DNA from: Polaromonas sp. AER18D-145
GTDB taxonomy: Bacteria; Pseudomonadota; Gammaproteobacteria; Burkholderiales; Burkholderiaceae_C
Reading direction: 5' to 3'
Assembly: GCF_002379095.1 (NCBI RefSeq)
Contig: NZ_NBZV01000041.1
Span: 1 to 43,535 of the forward strand
Length of the DNA: 43,535 bases
Part shown: piece after piece, positions 23,598-31,479 of the stretch
Layout of the letters: each line of letters opens with the position of its first letter
How positions within the stretch are numbered: the first letter of the stretch is position 1
Position numbers and translations under genes: made by a program
The notes under the pieces: generated by a model
The model's input: the letters and a program-made list of their open reading frames with translations, nothing else
What the model was told of the DNA's origin: nothing
Database searches by the model: none

Positions 23598-25211
23598 ATG
23601 CAGCACCAAAAAATTCTCATTCTCGATTTCGGCTCCCAGGTCACCCAGCTGATTGCACGGCGCATCCGTGAAGCCCACGTGTTCTGCGAAGTCCATCCCT
23701 GCGATGTGACCAGCGACTGGGTCCGCGACTACGCCCAGGATGGCAAGCTCAAGGGCATCATCCTGTCGGGCAGCCACGCCAGCGTCTACGAGGACAGCAC
23801 CGACAAGGCGCCGCAGGCGGTGTTCGACCTGGGCGTGCCCGTGCTGGGCATCTGTTACGGCATGCAGACCATGGCGCACCAGCTCGGCGGCATCGTGCAA
23901 AGCGGCCACAAGCGCGAATTCGGCCCCGCCGATGTGCGGGCGCATGGTCATACCCAGCTGCTCGAAGGCATCCAGGATTACGCGACCTCCGAAGGCCACG
24001 GCATGCTGCAGGTGTGGATGAGCCATGGCGACAAGGTCACCGAGTTGCCGCCCGGCTTCAAGCTGATGGCCAGTACCGACAGCTGCCCGATCGCCGGCAT
24101 GGCCGACGAGGAGCGCCGGTTTTACGGCGTGCAGTTCCACCCCGAAGTCACGCACACCAAGCGTGGTGCGGCCATCCTGGAGCGTTTTGTCCTGGATATC
24201 TGCGGCACCCGGGCCGACTGGATCATGGGCGACTACATCAGTGAGGCGGTGGAAAAAATCCGCACCCAGGTGGGCAGCGAGGAAGTGATCCTTGGCCTGT
24301 CCGGCGGTGTCGATTCGTCGGTTGCGGCCGCCTTGATTCACCGCGCCATCGGCGACCAGCTGACCTGCGTGTTTGTCGACCACGGCCTGCTGCGCCTGGA
24401 CGAAGGCGACATGGTGATGGACATGTTTGTCGGCAAGCTGCACGCGAAAGTCATTCGCGTTGACGCTGCCGACCAGTTCCTCGGCCATCTCAAGGGCGTC
24501 AGCGATCCCGAAGCCAAGCGCAAGATCATTGGCCGCGAATTCGTGGAAGTGTTCAAGGCCGAAGCCGGCAAGCTCAAGAACGACCATTCGCGCCATGTGG
24601 CCTGGCTGGCCCAGGGCACGATTTATCCGGACGTGATCGAGAGTGGCGGCTCCAAGAACAAAAAGGCCATCACGATCAAGAGCCACCACAACGTGGGCGG
24701 CCTGCCCGAGCAGCTCGGCCTGAAGCTGCTCGAACCCCTGCGCGAGCTGTTCAAGGACGAAGTGCGCGAGCTGGGCGTGGCGCTGGGCCTGCCTTTTCAC
24801 ATGGTGTACCGCCACCCCTTCCCGGGCCCGGGCCTGGGGGTGCGGATTCTGGGCGAAGTCAAAAAGGAATACGCTGACTTGCTGCGCCGCGCCGACGCCA
24901 TCTTCATCGAAGAGCTGCGCAACTTCACCGACGATGCCACCGGTAAAAGCTGGTACGACCTGACCAGCCAGGCGTTTGCGGTGTTTCTGCCGGTGAAAAG
25001 CGTGGGCGTCATGGGCGACGGCCGCACCTACGATTACGTCGTGGCCCTGCGCGCGGTCCAGACCAGCGACTTCATGACCGCCGACTGGGCCGAGCTGCCC
25101 TATGCGCTGCTCAAAAAGGTCTCCAGCCGCATCATCAACGAAGTGCGCGGCATCAACCGCGTGACCTACGATGTCAGCAGCAAGCCCCCGGCCACGATCG
25201 AGTGGGAATAG
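23598..25211 (+). CDS. guaA: GMP synthase (glutamine-hydrolysing)
   Basis: Converts XMP to GMP using ATP and glutamine. 537 residues. Class I glutamine amidotransferase domain (about 1-205) with Cys86 in GICYGMQ and His181/Glu183 in VQFHPEV; ATP pyrophosphatase domain with PP-loop SGGVDSS at about 235-241; C-terminal dimerisation domain ending [16 protein letters not shown] (here [12 protein letters not shown]). The usual SGGPxSVYE is SGSHASVYE here. Follows guaB behind a terminator; the pair performs the two steps from IMP to GMP. Confidence 0.97.
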   Translation: MQHQKILILDFGSQVTQLIARRIREAHVFCEVHPCDVTSDWVRDYAQDGKLKGIILSGSHASVYEDSTDKAPQAVFDLGVPVLGICYGMQTMAHQLGGIVQSGHKREFGPADVRAHGHTQLLEGIQDYATSEGHGMLQVWMSHGDKVTELPPGFKLMASTDSCPIAGMADEERRFYGVQFHPEVTHTKRGAAILERFVLDICGTRADWIMGDYISEAVEKIRTQVGSEEVILGLSGGVDSSVAAALIHRAIGDQLTCVFVDHGLLRLDEGDMVMDMFVGKLHAKVIRVDAADQFLGHLKGVSDPEAKRKIIGREFVEVFKAEAGKLKNDHSRHVAWLAQGTIYPDVIESGGSKNKKAITIKSHHNVGGLPEQLGLKLLEPLRELFKDEVRELGVALGLPFHMVYRHPFPGPGLGVRILGEVKKEYADLLRRADAIFIEELRNFTDDATGKSWYDLTSQAFAVFLPVKSVGVMGDGRTYDYVVALRAVQTSDFMTADWAELPYALLKKVSSRIINEVRGINRVTYDVSSKPPATIEWE

Positions 25212-25250
25212 GGCGCAATCCCGCCCTGTACGCAGCGACCCGCCAGCACC

Positions 25251-25835
25251 ATGCCTGAGCAGTCTTTCTTGCCGGGCTTTGAGGCCGCGCCCCGACCCAC
25301 CGACAGGCTGTTTTTCGCCATCTATCCCGACGCGGCCACCGCTGCACGGATTGCCCAGCTTGCGCAGCAACTGCGTGCGGAACACGGCCTGCAGGGCAAG
25401 CCGCTGAAACCGGAGCGCTTTCATGTCACGCTGCATCACCTGGGCGACCATGCCGGGCTGCCGCAAGACCTGGTCGCCGCAGCCTGCGGGGCGGCGGCAA
25501 GCCTGGCGGCTGCACCGTTTGACATCACCTTCGACCGTGTCGCCAGCTTCACCAGTGCGCCGCGCAACCGGCCGTTTGTCCTGCGCGGCGCCGACGGCCT
25601 GGCGGCGCTGATGGCCTTCCAGCAAAGCCTCGGTGAAGCGATGAAGAAAACCGTGCTCGGCCGCTGGGCCAAGCCGGGCTTCACGCCGCATGTGACGCTT
25701 CTTTACGACGATCGCAGCGTTCCCGAGCAGGCCGTGACGCCGGTTTCCTGGACCGCGCGCGAGTTGGTTCTCGTGCACAGCCTGATCGGCCAGACTTTGC
25801 ATGTGCCCCTTGCGCGCTGGCCTTTGCACGCCTGA
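25251..25835 (+). CDS. thpR: RNA 2',3'-cyclic phosphodiesterase (2'-5' RNA ligase family)
   Basis: 2H phosphoesterase that opens 2',3'-cyclic phosphates on RNA ends; also recorded as 2'-5' RNA ligase. 194 residues with both catalytic H-x-T-x motifs: His58 in FHVTLHHLGD and His147 in PHVTLLYDD. N-terminus PTDRLFFAIYPD is typical. ATG 25251 lies 40 bp after the guaA stop; it may be read from guaA. Followed by 89 bp with a small AGCGCG/CGCGCT hairpin. Confidence 0.88.
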   Translation: MPEQSFLPGFEAAPRPTDRLFFAIYPDAATAARIAQLAQQLRAEHGLQGKPLKPERFHVTLHHLGDHAGLPQDLVAAACGAAASLAAAPFDITFDRVASFTSAPRNRPFVLRGADGLAALMAFQQSLGEAMKKTVLGRWAKPGFTPHVTLLYDDRSVPEQAVTPVSWTARELVLVHSLIGQTLHVPLARWPLHA

Positions 25836-25924
25836 GTTGCCCATGGCTCCGTAGCGCGAACGCGCTTTGCCGTGCCAGGCGTCCGGGAGTCCGGGAGTCG
25901 GGTTTTTTGTCGGATACTCAGCCT

Positions 25925-26563
25925 ATGTATTTGCCACCCCAATTCAAGGGTGATCGCGCGCAGGCCCAGGCGCTGATCACCGACCATCCCTTCGCCAGCC
26001 TGATCAGCATGGACGACGCGGGGCTGCCTTACGTGACGCACCTGCCGCTGCACCTGGAAGCCAGGGGCGACCAGCTGGTGCTGCTCGGTCACGTGGCCAA
26101 ACCCAACCCGCACTGGCGTTACCTGCAAGCCAGGCCGCAGGCCGTGGCGACCTTTCTGGGGCCGCACGCCTACCTGTCGCCCAAGGTCTACCCCGACCTG
26201 GCGCGGGTGCCGACCTGGAATTACCTGGCCGTGCATTGCACCGTGCAGGCCAGCCTGATCGAAGACCCGCAGGCCAAGGACCGGCTGCTCAAAAAGCTGA
26301 TTGGCGACCATGAGCCGCCTTATGCCGAGCAGTGGCGCGGCCTGGGCGAGGAGTTTGCCCACAAGATGCTGGCCGGCATTGTGGCCTTTGAGTTGCGGGT
26401 CACCGACCTGCAGTGCAAGCTCAAGCTCAACCAGCACCGGACCGAGTCGCACGCGGCGATGAAAGCCATGTATGCCGCCGGCACGCCCGACGAACAGGCG
26501 CTGGCCGGCTGGATGGACCGGCTGGGCATGGGGGCCGCCGCCGACCCCCGCAAGGAGACCTGA
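25925..26563 (+). CDS. FMN-binding negative transcriptional regulator, PaiB type
   Basis: 212-residue member of the PaiB/FMN_bind_2 family, named after the Bacillus PaiB regulator; most members are uncharacterised flavin-binding proteins. Marks: MYLPPQFKGDR at the start, DHPFASLISMDDAGLPYVTH, then LPLHL and GHVAKPNPHW, and the FLGPHAYLSPKVY / VPTWNYLAVHCTV blocks; C-terminal KLKLNQHRTESH. ATG 25925 starts at the conserved MYxPxxF; an in-frame TTG six codons earlier is possible. No strong ribosome site. A small membrane gene follows after one base. Confidence 0.82.
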   Translation: MYLPPQFKGDRAQAQALITDHPFASLISMDDAGLPYVTHLPLHLEARGDQLVLLGHVAKPNPHWRYLQARPQAVATFLGPHAYLSPKVYPDLARVPTWNYLAVHCTVQASLIEDPQAKDRLLKKLIGDHEPPYAEQWRGLGEEFAHKMLAGIVAFELRVTDLQCKLKLNQHRTESHAAMKAMYAAGTPDEQALAGWMDRLGMGAAADPRKET

Positions 26564-26564
26564 C

Positions 26565-26804
26565 ATGCGAGCCATCTTTGGCGTCCTGAGCCTGCTGATG
26601 GTTGTCGCCATCATCGGTGTGCTGGCGAAAAAACAGCTCTCCCCGGCGCCGGTGAAGCTGGCACCGGCTGACGCCGGCCTGGTTTTGCCCGCGCCAGCGG
26701 CCGGCGCCACACCGCAGCAGCAAAGCCAGCAGATCCAGAATCAGGTGCGCGAGTCGATTGAAAACACGATGCAGCAGGCCCGGCCCATGCCGGAAGACAA
26801 ATAA
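26565..26804 (+). CDS. Small single-pass membrane protein, unknown function
   Basis: 79 residues from ATG 26565 with a good AAGGAGA ribosome site that lies in the end of the paiB-like gene. One hydrophobic helix at the N-terminus (about 4-21, FGVLSLLMVVAIIGVLA), then a Pro/Ala linker and a Gln-rich polar tail (TPQQQSQQIQNQVRESIENT). Tail is likely periplasmic. I do not recognise the family. Spacing suggests co-transcription with the paiB-like gene, and tadA follows after 66 bp. Confidence 0.75.
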   Translation: MRAIFGVLSLLMVVAIIGVLAKKQLSPAPVKLAPADAGLVLPAPAAGATPQQQSQQIQNQVRESIENTMQQARPMPEDK

Positions 26805-26870
26805 TTTGCATCAAATCGGGCTTCATCCCCCGTGTTACTTACGCAAGCCGCTATAAGAAACGAAGCAAAC

Positions 26871-28271
26871 ATGAGCGATGCCGACTACATGCAACTGGCG
26901 CTGGCGCAGGCCAGGCAAGCGTCCGAAGCGGGCGAGGTGCCGGTCGGTGCCGTGCTGGTTCGGGGCGGACAGGTGATCGCCACTGGCTGCAACCAACCCA
27001 TCAGCGGGCATGACCCGACGGCCCATGCCGAAATGCAGGCCCTGCGATTTGCCGCCCAGGCCGCGGGCAACTACCGGCTCGACGAGTGCGAACTGTTTGT
27101 CACGCTGGAGCCCTGCGCCATGTGCGCCGGCGCCATGCTGCATGCGCGGCTCAAGCGCGTGGTGTTCGGCGCGCCGGATCCGAAAACCGGGGCCGCCGGT
27201 TCCGTCATCGACCTGTTCGCCAACCCGCAGCTCAACCACCAAACGCAGGTGCAGGGCGGGGTGCTGGCCGGGGAATGTGGCGCGGTGCTGCAGGATTTTT
27301 TCCAGCAGCGGCGCAGCGAACAGCGCCAGGAGACACAACTGAACCATCCCCTGCGCGATGACGCACTCCGCACGCCCGACAGCGCGTTTGCCAATCTGCC
27401 GGACTACCCCTGGGCACCCCGTTACCTCAGCGACCTGCCTTCGCTGGCCGGCCTGCGCCTGCATTACCTCGACGAGGGGGCGCCCCTTCAACAGGCTCAG
27501 GGCAATCGGAACTTGACCTGGCTGTGCCTGCACGGCAATCCGGCCTGGAGCTACCTGTACCGCAAGATGATCCCGGTGTTCCTGGCGGCCGGGCACCGGG
27601 TGGTGGCGCCCGACCTGATCGGTTTCGGCAAAAGCGACAAGCCCAAAAAGGACAGCTTTCACAGCTTCACCGGACACCGGCAGAACCTGCTGGAGTTCGT
27701 CGAACGCCTGGACCTGAAGAACATCGTTCTGGTGGTGCAGGACTGGGGTGGCCTGCTGGGCCTGACCCTGCCGCTGGCCGCGCCCGAGCGCTACCGGGGT
27801 CTGCTGGTCATGAACACAACGCTGGCGACCGGCGATGTGCCCTTGTCGCCGGGCTTTCTGGCCTGGCGCGAGATGTGCGCGAAAAACCCCGAGTTCGATG
27901 TGGCGCGGCTGTTCGCGCGCGGCAACCCGCAGATGAGCGCCGAAGAATGCGCCGCCTACAACGCGCCTTTCCCCGACCGGGGCCACCGCGCCGCCTTGCG
28001 TGCTTTTCCGGCCATGGTGCCGGAGTTCGAGAACTCGGACGGTTCCGCCCTTTCACGCGAGGCCCGCAGTTTCTGGCGCGAACGCTGGCAAGGCCGGACC
28101 TTGATGGCCGTCGGTGCGCAGGACCCGGTGCTCGGCCTGCCGGTCATGCAGCAATTGCAGGCCATGATCCGCGGCTGCCCCGAGGCCGTGGTGTTGCCGC
28201 AGGCGGGGCATTTTGTGCAGGAGCATGGGGAAGTCATTGCCCGGCAGGCGCTCCGCTCTCTGGGCAGTTGA
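26871..28271 (+). CDS. tadA: tRNA adenosine(34) deaminase TadA fused to a haloalkane dehalogenase-like alpha/beta hydrolase
   Basis: 466 residues, about three times a normal TadA (~150-170). Residues 1-~155: complete TadA with zinc/proton motif His52-Ala-Glu54 and Cys82-x2-Cys85 (TLEPCAMCAGAML), which makes inosine at tRNA position 34. Residues ~165-466: alpha/beta hydrolase of haloalkane dehalogenase subfamily I: HGNPAWSYLYRKMIPVF, VVAPDLIGFGKSDKP, nucleophile Asp291 and halide-binding Trp292 in VVQDWGG, acid Asp418 in AVGAQDP, His447 in AGHFVQEHGE. The frame is continuous with no internal stop or frameshift. Start ATG 26871 is the TadA N-terminus. An in-frame REP-like stretch encodes residues ~205-214. 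Dehalogenase activity is inferred; the true substrate is unknown. Confidence 0.88.
   Translation: MSDADYMQLALAQARQASEAGEVPVGAVLVRGGQVIATGCNQPISGHDPTAHAEMQALRFAAQAAGNYRLDECELFVTLEPCAMCAGAMLHARLKRVVFGAPDPKTGAAGSVIDLFANPQLNHQTQVQGGVLAGECGAVLQDFFQQRRSEQRQETQLNHPLRDDALRTPDSAFANLPDYPWAPRYLSDLPSLAGLRLHYLDEGAPLQQAQGNRNLTWLCLHGNPAWSYLYRKMIPVFLAAGHRVVAPDLIGFGKSDKPKKDSFHSFTGHRQNLLEFVERLDLKNIVLVVQDWGGLLGLTLPLAAPERYRGLLVMNTTLATGDVPLSPGFLAWREMCAKNPEFDVARLFARGNPQMSAEECAAYNAPFPDRGHRAALRAFPAMVPEFENSDGSALSREARSFWRERWQGRTLMAVGAQDPVLGLPVMQQLQAMIRGCPEAVVLPQAGHFVQEHGEVIARQALRSLGS
27481..27512 (+). repeat. REP-like sequence inside the hydrolase part of the tadA fusion
   Basis: CGCCCCTTCAACAGGCTCAG followed by GGCAATCGGAAC resembles the common bacterial CTTCGACAGGCTCAGG-type repeat. 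It encodes the APLQQAQGNRN loop between the conserved YLDEG and LTWLCLHG, where relatives have fewer residues. Confidence 0.45.
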
Positions 28272-28329
28272 CCGGCGATTGACCGCCGGTTTGGCAGCAC
28301 CTGGTCCGGGCAGTGGGATACTCCGTCTC

Positions 28330-29280
28330 GTGAAAAAACATATCTACATCTACTCTCCTTCCAGCGCCGTGCGCGACAAGCCTGCCTTCAAGCGCGGCGT
28401 GCGGCGCCTGACCGCGCTGGGTTACGAGGTCGAGCTTGACGAGGCCGCACTGAGCAGCCACCAGCGTTTTGCCGGCGACGACGAGACCCGGCTCGCCGCG
28501 ATCGCCCGGGCGGCCGCCAGCGGCGCCGACGTCGCGCTGATTTCCCGGGGCGGCTACGGACTGACCCGCCTGCTGCCGCATATCAATTACAAGGCGCTGG
28601 ACAAGGCCGCATCCCGGGGCACGCGTTTCGTCGGCTTGAGCGACTTCACGGCCCTGCAAAACGCGCTGCTGGCCAAAACCGGGGCGGTGAGCTGGGCCGG
28701 TCCGGCACTCGGCGAGGACTTTGGGACCGAAGGCCAGCCCGACGACATCATGGAAGCCTGCTTTGACGACCTGATCACGGGGCAGGGCGAGGGCGCCGGC
28801 TGGCGTCTGCCGAAAATGGCTGCTGAGTCAGTGGCGGGGGGCGCCTGGCAGCCCGGGGCCGAGGGCCCCTTTGGTGTCAAAAATGCGGTTTTGTGGGGCG
28901 GCAACCTTGCGGTGCTGAGTTCGCTGGTGGGCACCCCTTACCTGCCCCAGGTGAAAGGCGGCATTTTGTTTCTGGAAGAGGTGCATGAACACCCGTACCG
29001 GCTGGAGCGCATGTTGACGCAGCTGTTGCACGCCGGCGTGCTGGCCCAGCAGAAGGCGGTGGTGCTGGGGCAGTTCACCAACTACAAGCTTGTACCGCAC
29101 GACAAGGGCTTCAAGCTGGCCACGGTGGTGGCGTGGCTGCAGCGCCAGATCAAGGCACCGGTGTTGAGCGGCCTGCCGTTTGGCCATGTGCCGACCAAGG
29201 TCGTGTTGCCGGTGGGGGCGAAAGTGACGCTGGCCGTCGAGGACAGGGATGCTTTCCTGCTCTGGGGTCACAGCCATTAA
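28330..29280 (+). CDS. ldcA: Muramoyltetrapeptide LD-carboxypeptidase (peptidase family S66)
   Basis: Cytoplasmic serine peptidase that removes the terminal D-alanine from recycled murein tetrapeptides; the same family includes MccF. 316 residues from GTG 28330 (protein begins with initiator Met then KKHIYIYSPS). Family marks: SRGGYGLTRLLPHI, nucleophile elbow VGLSDFTALQ (Ser104), Glu216/217 in LFLEEVHEHPYRLERML, His286 in PFGHVPTK. Positions agree with Ser115/Glu217/His285 of the Pseudomonas enzyme. The frame is open upstream to 28213, but that overlaps the tadA fusion and lacks similarity. Starts 58 bp after tadA. Confidence 0.88.
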   Translation: MKKHIYIYSPSSAVRDKPAFKRGVRRLTALGYEVELDEAALSSHQRFAGDDETRLAAIARAAASGADVALISRGGYGLTRLLPHINYKALDKAASRGTRFVGLSDFTALQNALLAKTGAVSWAGPALGEDFGTEGQPDDIMEACFDDLITGQGEGAGWRLPKMAAESVAGGAWQPGAEGPFGVKNAVLWGGNLAVLSSLVGTPYLPQVKGGILFLEEVHEHPYRLERMLTQLLHAGVLAQQKAVVLGQFTNYKLVPHDKGFKLATVVAWLQRQIKAPVLSGLPFGHVPTKVVLPVGAKVTLAVEDRDAFLLWGHSH

Positions 29281-29302
29281 AGGGGAATACACCGGGCCGG
29301 CC

Positions 29303-29339
29303 GGCGGTTTTGTCGACCGCCTGCCACCTTGCCCGGTGG
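29303..29339. terminator. Two hairpins between convergent ldcA and the unknown minus-strand gene
   Basis: GGCGGT (29303-29308) pairs with ACCGCC (29316-29321), and CCACC (29324-29328) with GGTGG (29335-29339). No long T-run, so termination strength is uncertain; position between two convergent stops supports the role. Confidence 0.4.
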
Positions 29340-29347
29340 AGGGCAGC

Positions 29348-29689
29348 CTAGTTGGTCAGGGAACTGCGCCGCGAGCCAAGGCTGCCGGGCAACAGGCCTT
29401 CAAACATTTTGGTGATGCCGCTGACCTTCTGGCGGGCAATGGTTTCGCCCTGCATGGCCGACAGCACGGCCATGACGTCGCCCCGTGCATACCACAGGCC
29501 TTGCGCATCCTGGGCGTAGCGTACCCGCAGCGCGATTTTGGGGTAATGTTTCTCGCCAAACTCGCCGAGTTCGTTGAGCATCAATTGCCGAATGCCTTCG
29601 GTACGCTTTTCCAGGCTGGAAGGCGTCACTTCGCCACCATTGAGCAGACCCAGCAGACTGCTTTTCAAGTCAGGTTTAATCCAGCGCAT
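29348..29689 (-). CDS. Conserved-looking hypothetical protein
   Basis: 113 residues, not recognised. Soluble and mixed in composition: LLGLLNGGEVTPSSLEKRTE then an alpha-helical EGIRQLMLNELGEFGEKHY, a strand-like KIALRVRYAQDAQGLWYARG and a C-terminal IARQKVSGITKMFEGLLPG. No signal peptide or membrane helix. Base composition and codon use match the neighbours. It has a convincing own promoter (29739-29767) flanked by an inverted repeat, so it is likely real and separately regulated. A name from any family would be a guess. Confidence 0.7.
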   Translation of the reverse strand: MRWIKPDLKSSLLGLLNGGEVTPSSLEKRTEGIRQLMLNELGEFGEKHYPKIALRVRYAQDAQGLWYARGDVMAVLSAMQGETIARQKVSGITKMFEGLLPGSLGSRRSSLTN

Positions 29690-29721
29690 AGAGTTTGTGC
29701 TTTCGATAGTAGGACGGTGCT

Positions 29722-29767
29722 TAACCGTGCAGTCTGGTAGATTAAGCCTCCACGGTTACAGATGCAA
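29722..29767 (-). promoter_or_regulatory. Promoter with flanking inverted repeat upstream of the unknown gene
   Basis: On the minus strand TTGCAT (29767-29762), 17 bases, TAATCT (29744-29739), giving a start near 29732, about 43 bases before the ATG. TAACCGTG (29722-29729) and CACGGTTA (29751-29758) form an inverted repeat with a 21-base spacer: one arm in the promoter spacer and one just past the start point, as expected for an operator. The rest of the gap (to 29980) is AT-rich; I see no gene there and no clear promoter for the aldehyde dehydrogenase. Confidence 0.55.
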
Positions 29768-29980
29768 GTTCTATCACGTGAGATGGTTAACGTAAAACAA
29801 CAACTAAATCAATGCGTTAGTAAGCAAATGTCATGTTAATTCTTGATTTGTAAACAAAGGTAGTACTTTTCAAGTCTCCCTGGTTTGGCCAGGCATGGAA
29901 AATCATCAAGATTTTCTTTGCGATTTATTTACCTCTCGTTTCGCTGTTTTTTCGCAAAATTTCCCTTTTTTGAGCTTGTT

Positions 29981-31411
29981 ATGACTACATACCCTTCGCA
30001 CTACATCAATGGCCAGTGGGTCAAGGCGCAATCGGCAGAGACCCTGCCGGTGTACGACTCGAGCACCGAGGAAGTCATGGCGACCGTGCCGGCCGGCACG
30101 GCGCAGGAAGCCGAACGCGCCGTGCTGGCCGCCCGTGCGGCTTTTGACGCCTGGGCCGCCTTGCCCGTCGAAACCCGCGCTGGCTACCTCGACAAGGTCA
30201 CGGCCGGCCTGAAGGCCCGCACCGACGAGATGGCGCTGACCATCGCCCGCGAAGTGGGCATGCCGCTGAAAATGGCACGCGCGGTGCAGGTGGGCGGACC
30301 CACCTGGCATTGGGGCAACTTTGCCAGGATCGCGCGCGATTTCGAATGGGAAAAGAAAGTCGGCAACTCGCTGGTGGTGCGCGAGCCGATCGGCGTGGTG
30401 GGCTGCATCACGCCCTGGAATTTCCCGCTCAGCCAGATCACGCTGAAAATCGCGCCGGCGCTGGCCGCCGGCTGCACCGTGGTGCTCAAGCCCAGCGAGA
30501 TTGCGCCTGTCAATGCCATGATCCTGGCTGAAATCATTCACGAAGCCGGCCTGCCGCCTGGCGTGTTCAACCTGGTCAACGGCATGGGGCCGGTGGTCGG
30601 CGAGGTGCTGGCGACCCACCCCGAGGTGGACATGGTCAGTTTCACCGGGTCCACGCGAGCCGGCAAACGTGTCAGCGAACTCGCCAGCCAGTCGGTCAAA
30701 CGCGTGGCGCTGGAACTCGGCGGCAAGTCGGCCAGCGTCATCCTCGACGATGCCGACATGGAAGCCGCGGTCAAGGGCACGATCTCGGCCTGCATGCTCA
30801 ACAGCGGCCAGACCTGCTCGGCCCACACCCGCATGCTGGTGCCGGCCGGCCGTTACGACGAGGTCAAGGCGCTGGCCAAAACCGCGATCGCCAGGTTCAG
30901 CGTCGGCCCCAGCCTCGAGGAAACCAGCAAGCTCGGACCGCTGGTCAGCGCGAACCAGCGCGATCGCGTGCTGGGATTCATCCGCACCGGCATCGAAGAG
31001 GGCGCGGACGTGATTGCCGGCGGGGACCAGCCGCCCGCCTTTGAGAAGGGCTACTTTGTGCAGCCCACCATCCTGGGCATCAAAGCCACCGACACCCTGG
31101 CCCAGGAAGAAATTTTCGGACCCGTGCTGGTGGTGATTCCGTACAAGGACGAAGAAGAGGCCGTGGCGATCGCCAACAGCACCATTTACGGTCTGGGCGG
31201 CGGCGTGTGGAGCGGCAGCGACGATCATGCGATGAAAGTCGCGCGCCGCATCCGCACCGGGCAGGTCGACATCAACGGCGGCCCCTTCAACGCCAATGCG
31301 CCTTTTGGCGGATACAAGCAGTCGGGTAACGGCCGCGAGGCAGGTGTCTACGGGTTTGAGGAGTTTCTGGAGATCAAGTCGCTGCAACTCAAGCCGGTCG
31401 CAGCCGCCTGA
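29981..31411 (+). CDS. NAD(P)-dependent aldehyde dehydrogenase family protein
   Basis: Oxidises an aldehyde (substrate unknown) to the acid. 476 residues, usual length. Marks: [20 protein letters not shown] at the N-terminus, [20 protein letters not shown], cofactor site [11 protein letters not shown], catalytic Glu245 in LELGGKS and Cys279 in NSGQTCSA, and C-terminal [13 protein letters not shown] / [18 protein letters not shown] 29981 starts at the family N-terminus; the ribosome site is poor, and the frame remains open to 29885 through the AT-rich leader. Next gene starts 68 bp downstream with a very strong ribosome site. Confidence 0.92.
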   Translation: MTTYPSHYINGQWVKAQSAETLPVYDSSTEEVMATVPAGTAQEAERAVLAARAAFDAWAALPVETRAGYLDKVTAGLKARTDEMALTIAREVGMPLKMARAVQVGGPTWHWGNFARIARDFEWEKKVGNSLVVREPIGVVGCITPWNFPLSQITLKIAPALAAGCTVVLKPSEIAPVNAMILAEIIHEAGLPPGVFNLVNGMGPVVGEVLATHPEVDMVSFTGSTRAGKRVSELASQSVKRVALELGGKSASVILDDADMEAAVKGTISACMLNSGQTCSAHTRMLVPAGRYDEVKALAKTAIARFSVGPSLEETSKLGPLVSANQRDRVLGFIRTGIEEGADVIAGGDQPPAFEKGYFVQPTILGIKATDTLAQEEIFGPVLVVIPYKDEEEAVAIANSTIYGLGGGVWSGSDDHAMKVARRIRTGQVDINGGPFNANAPFGGYKQSGNGREAGVYGFEEFLEIKSLQLKPVAAA

Positions 31412-31479
31412 TCACCTGCACTTGATCGCGGGTGGCCTGATTCGGTTAGGCTATCGCCCACAACAAGGAGGAGGCGATC

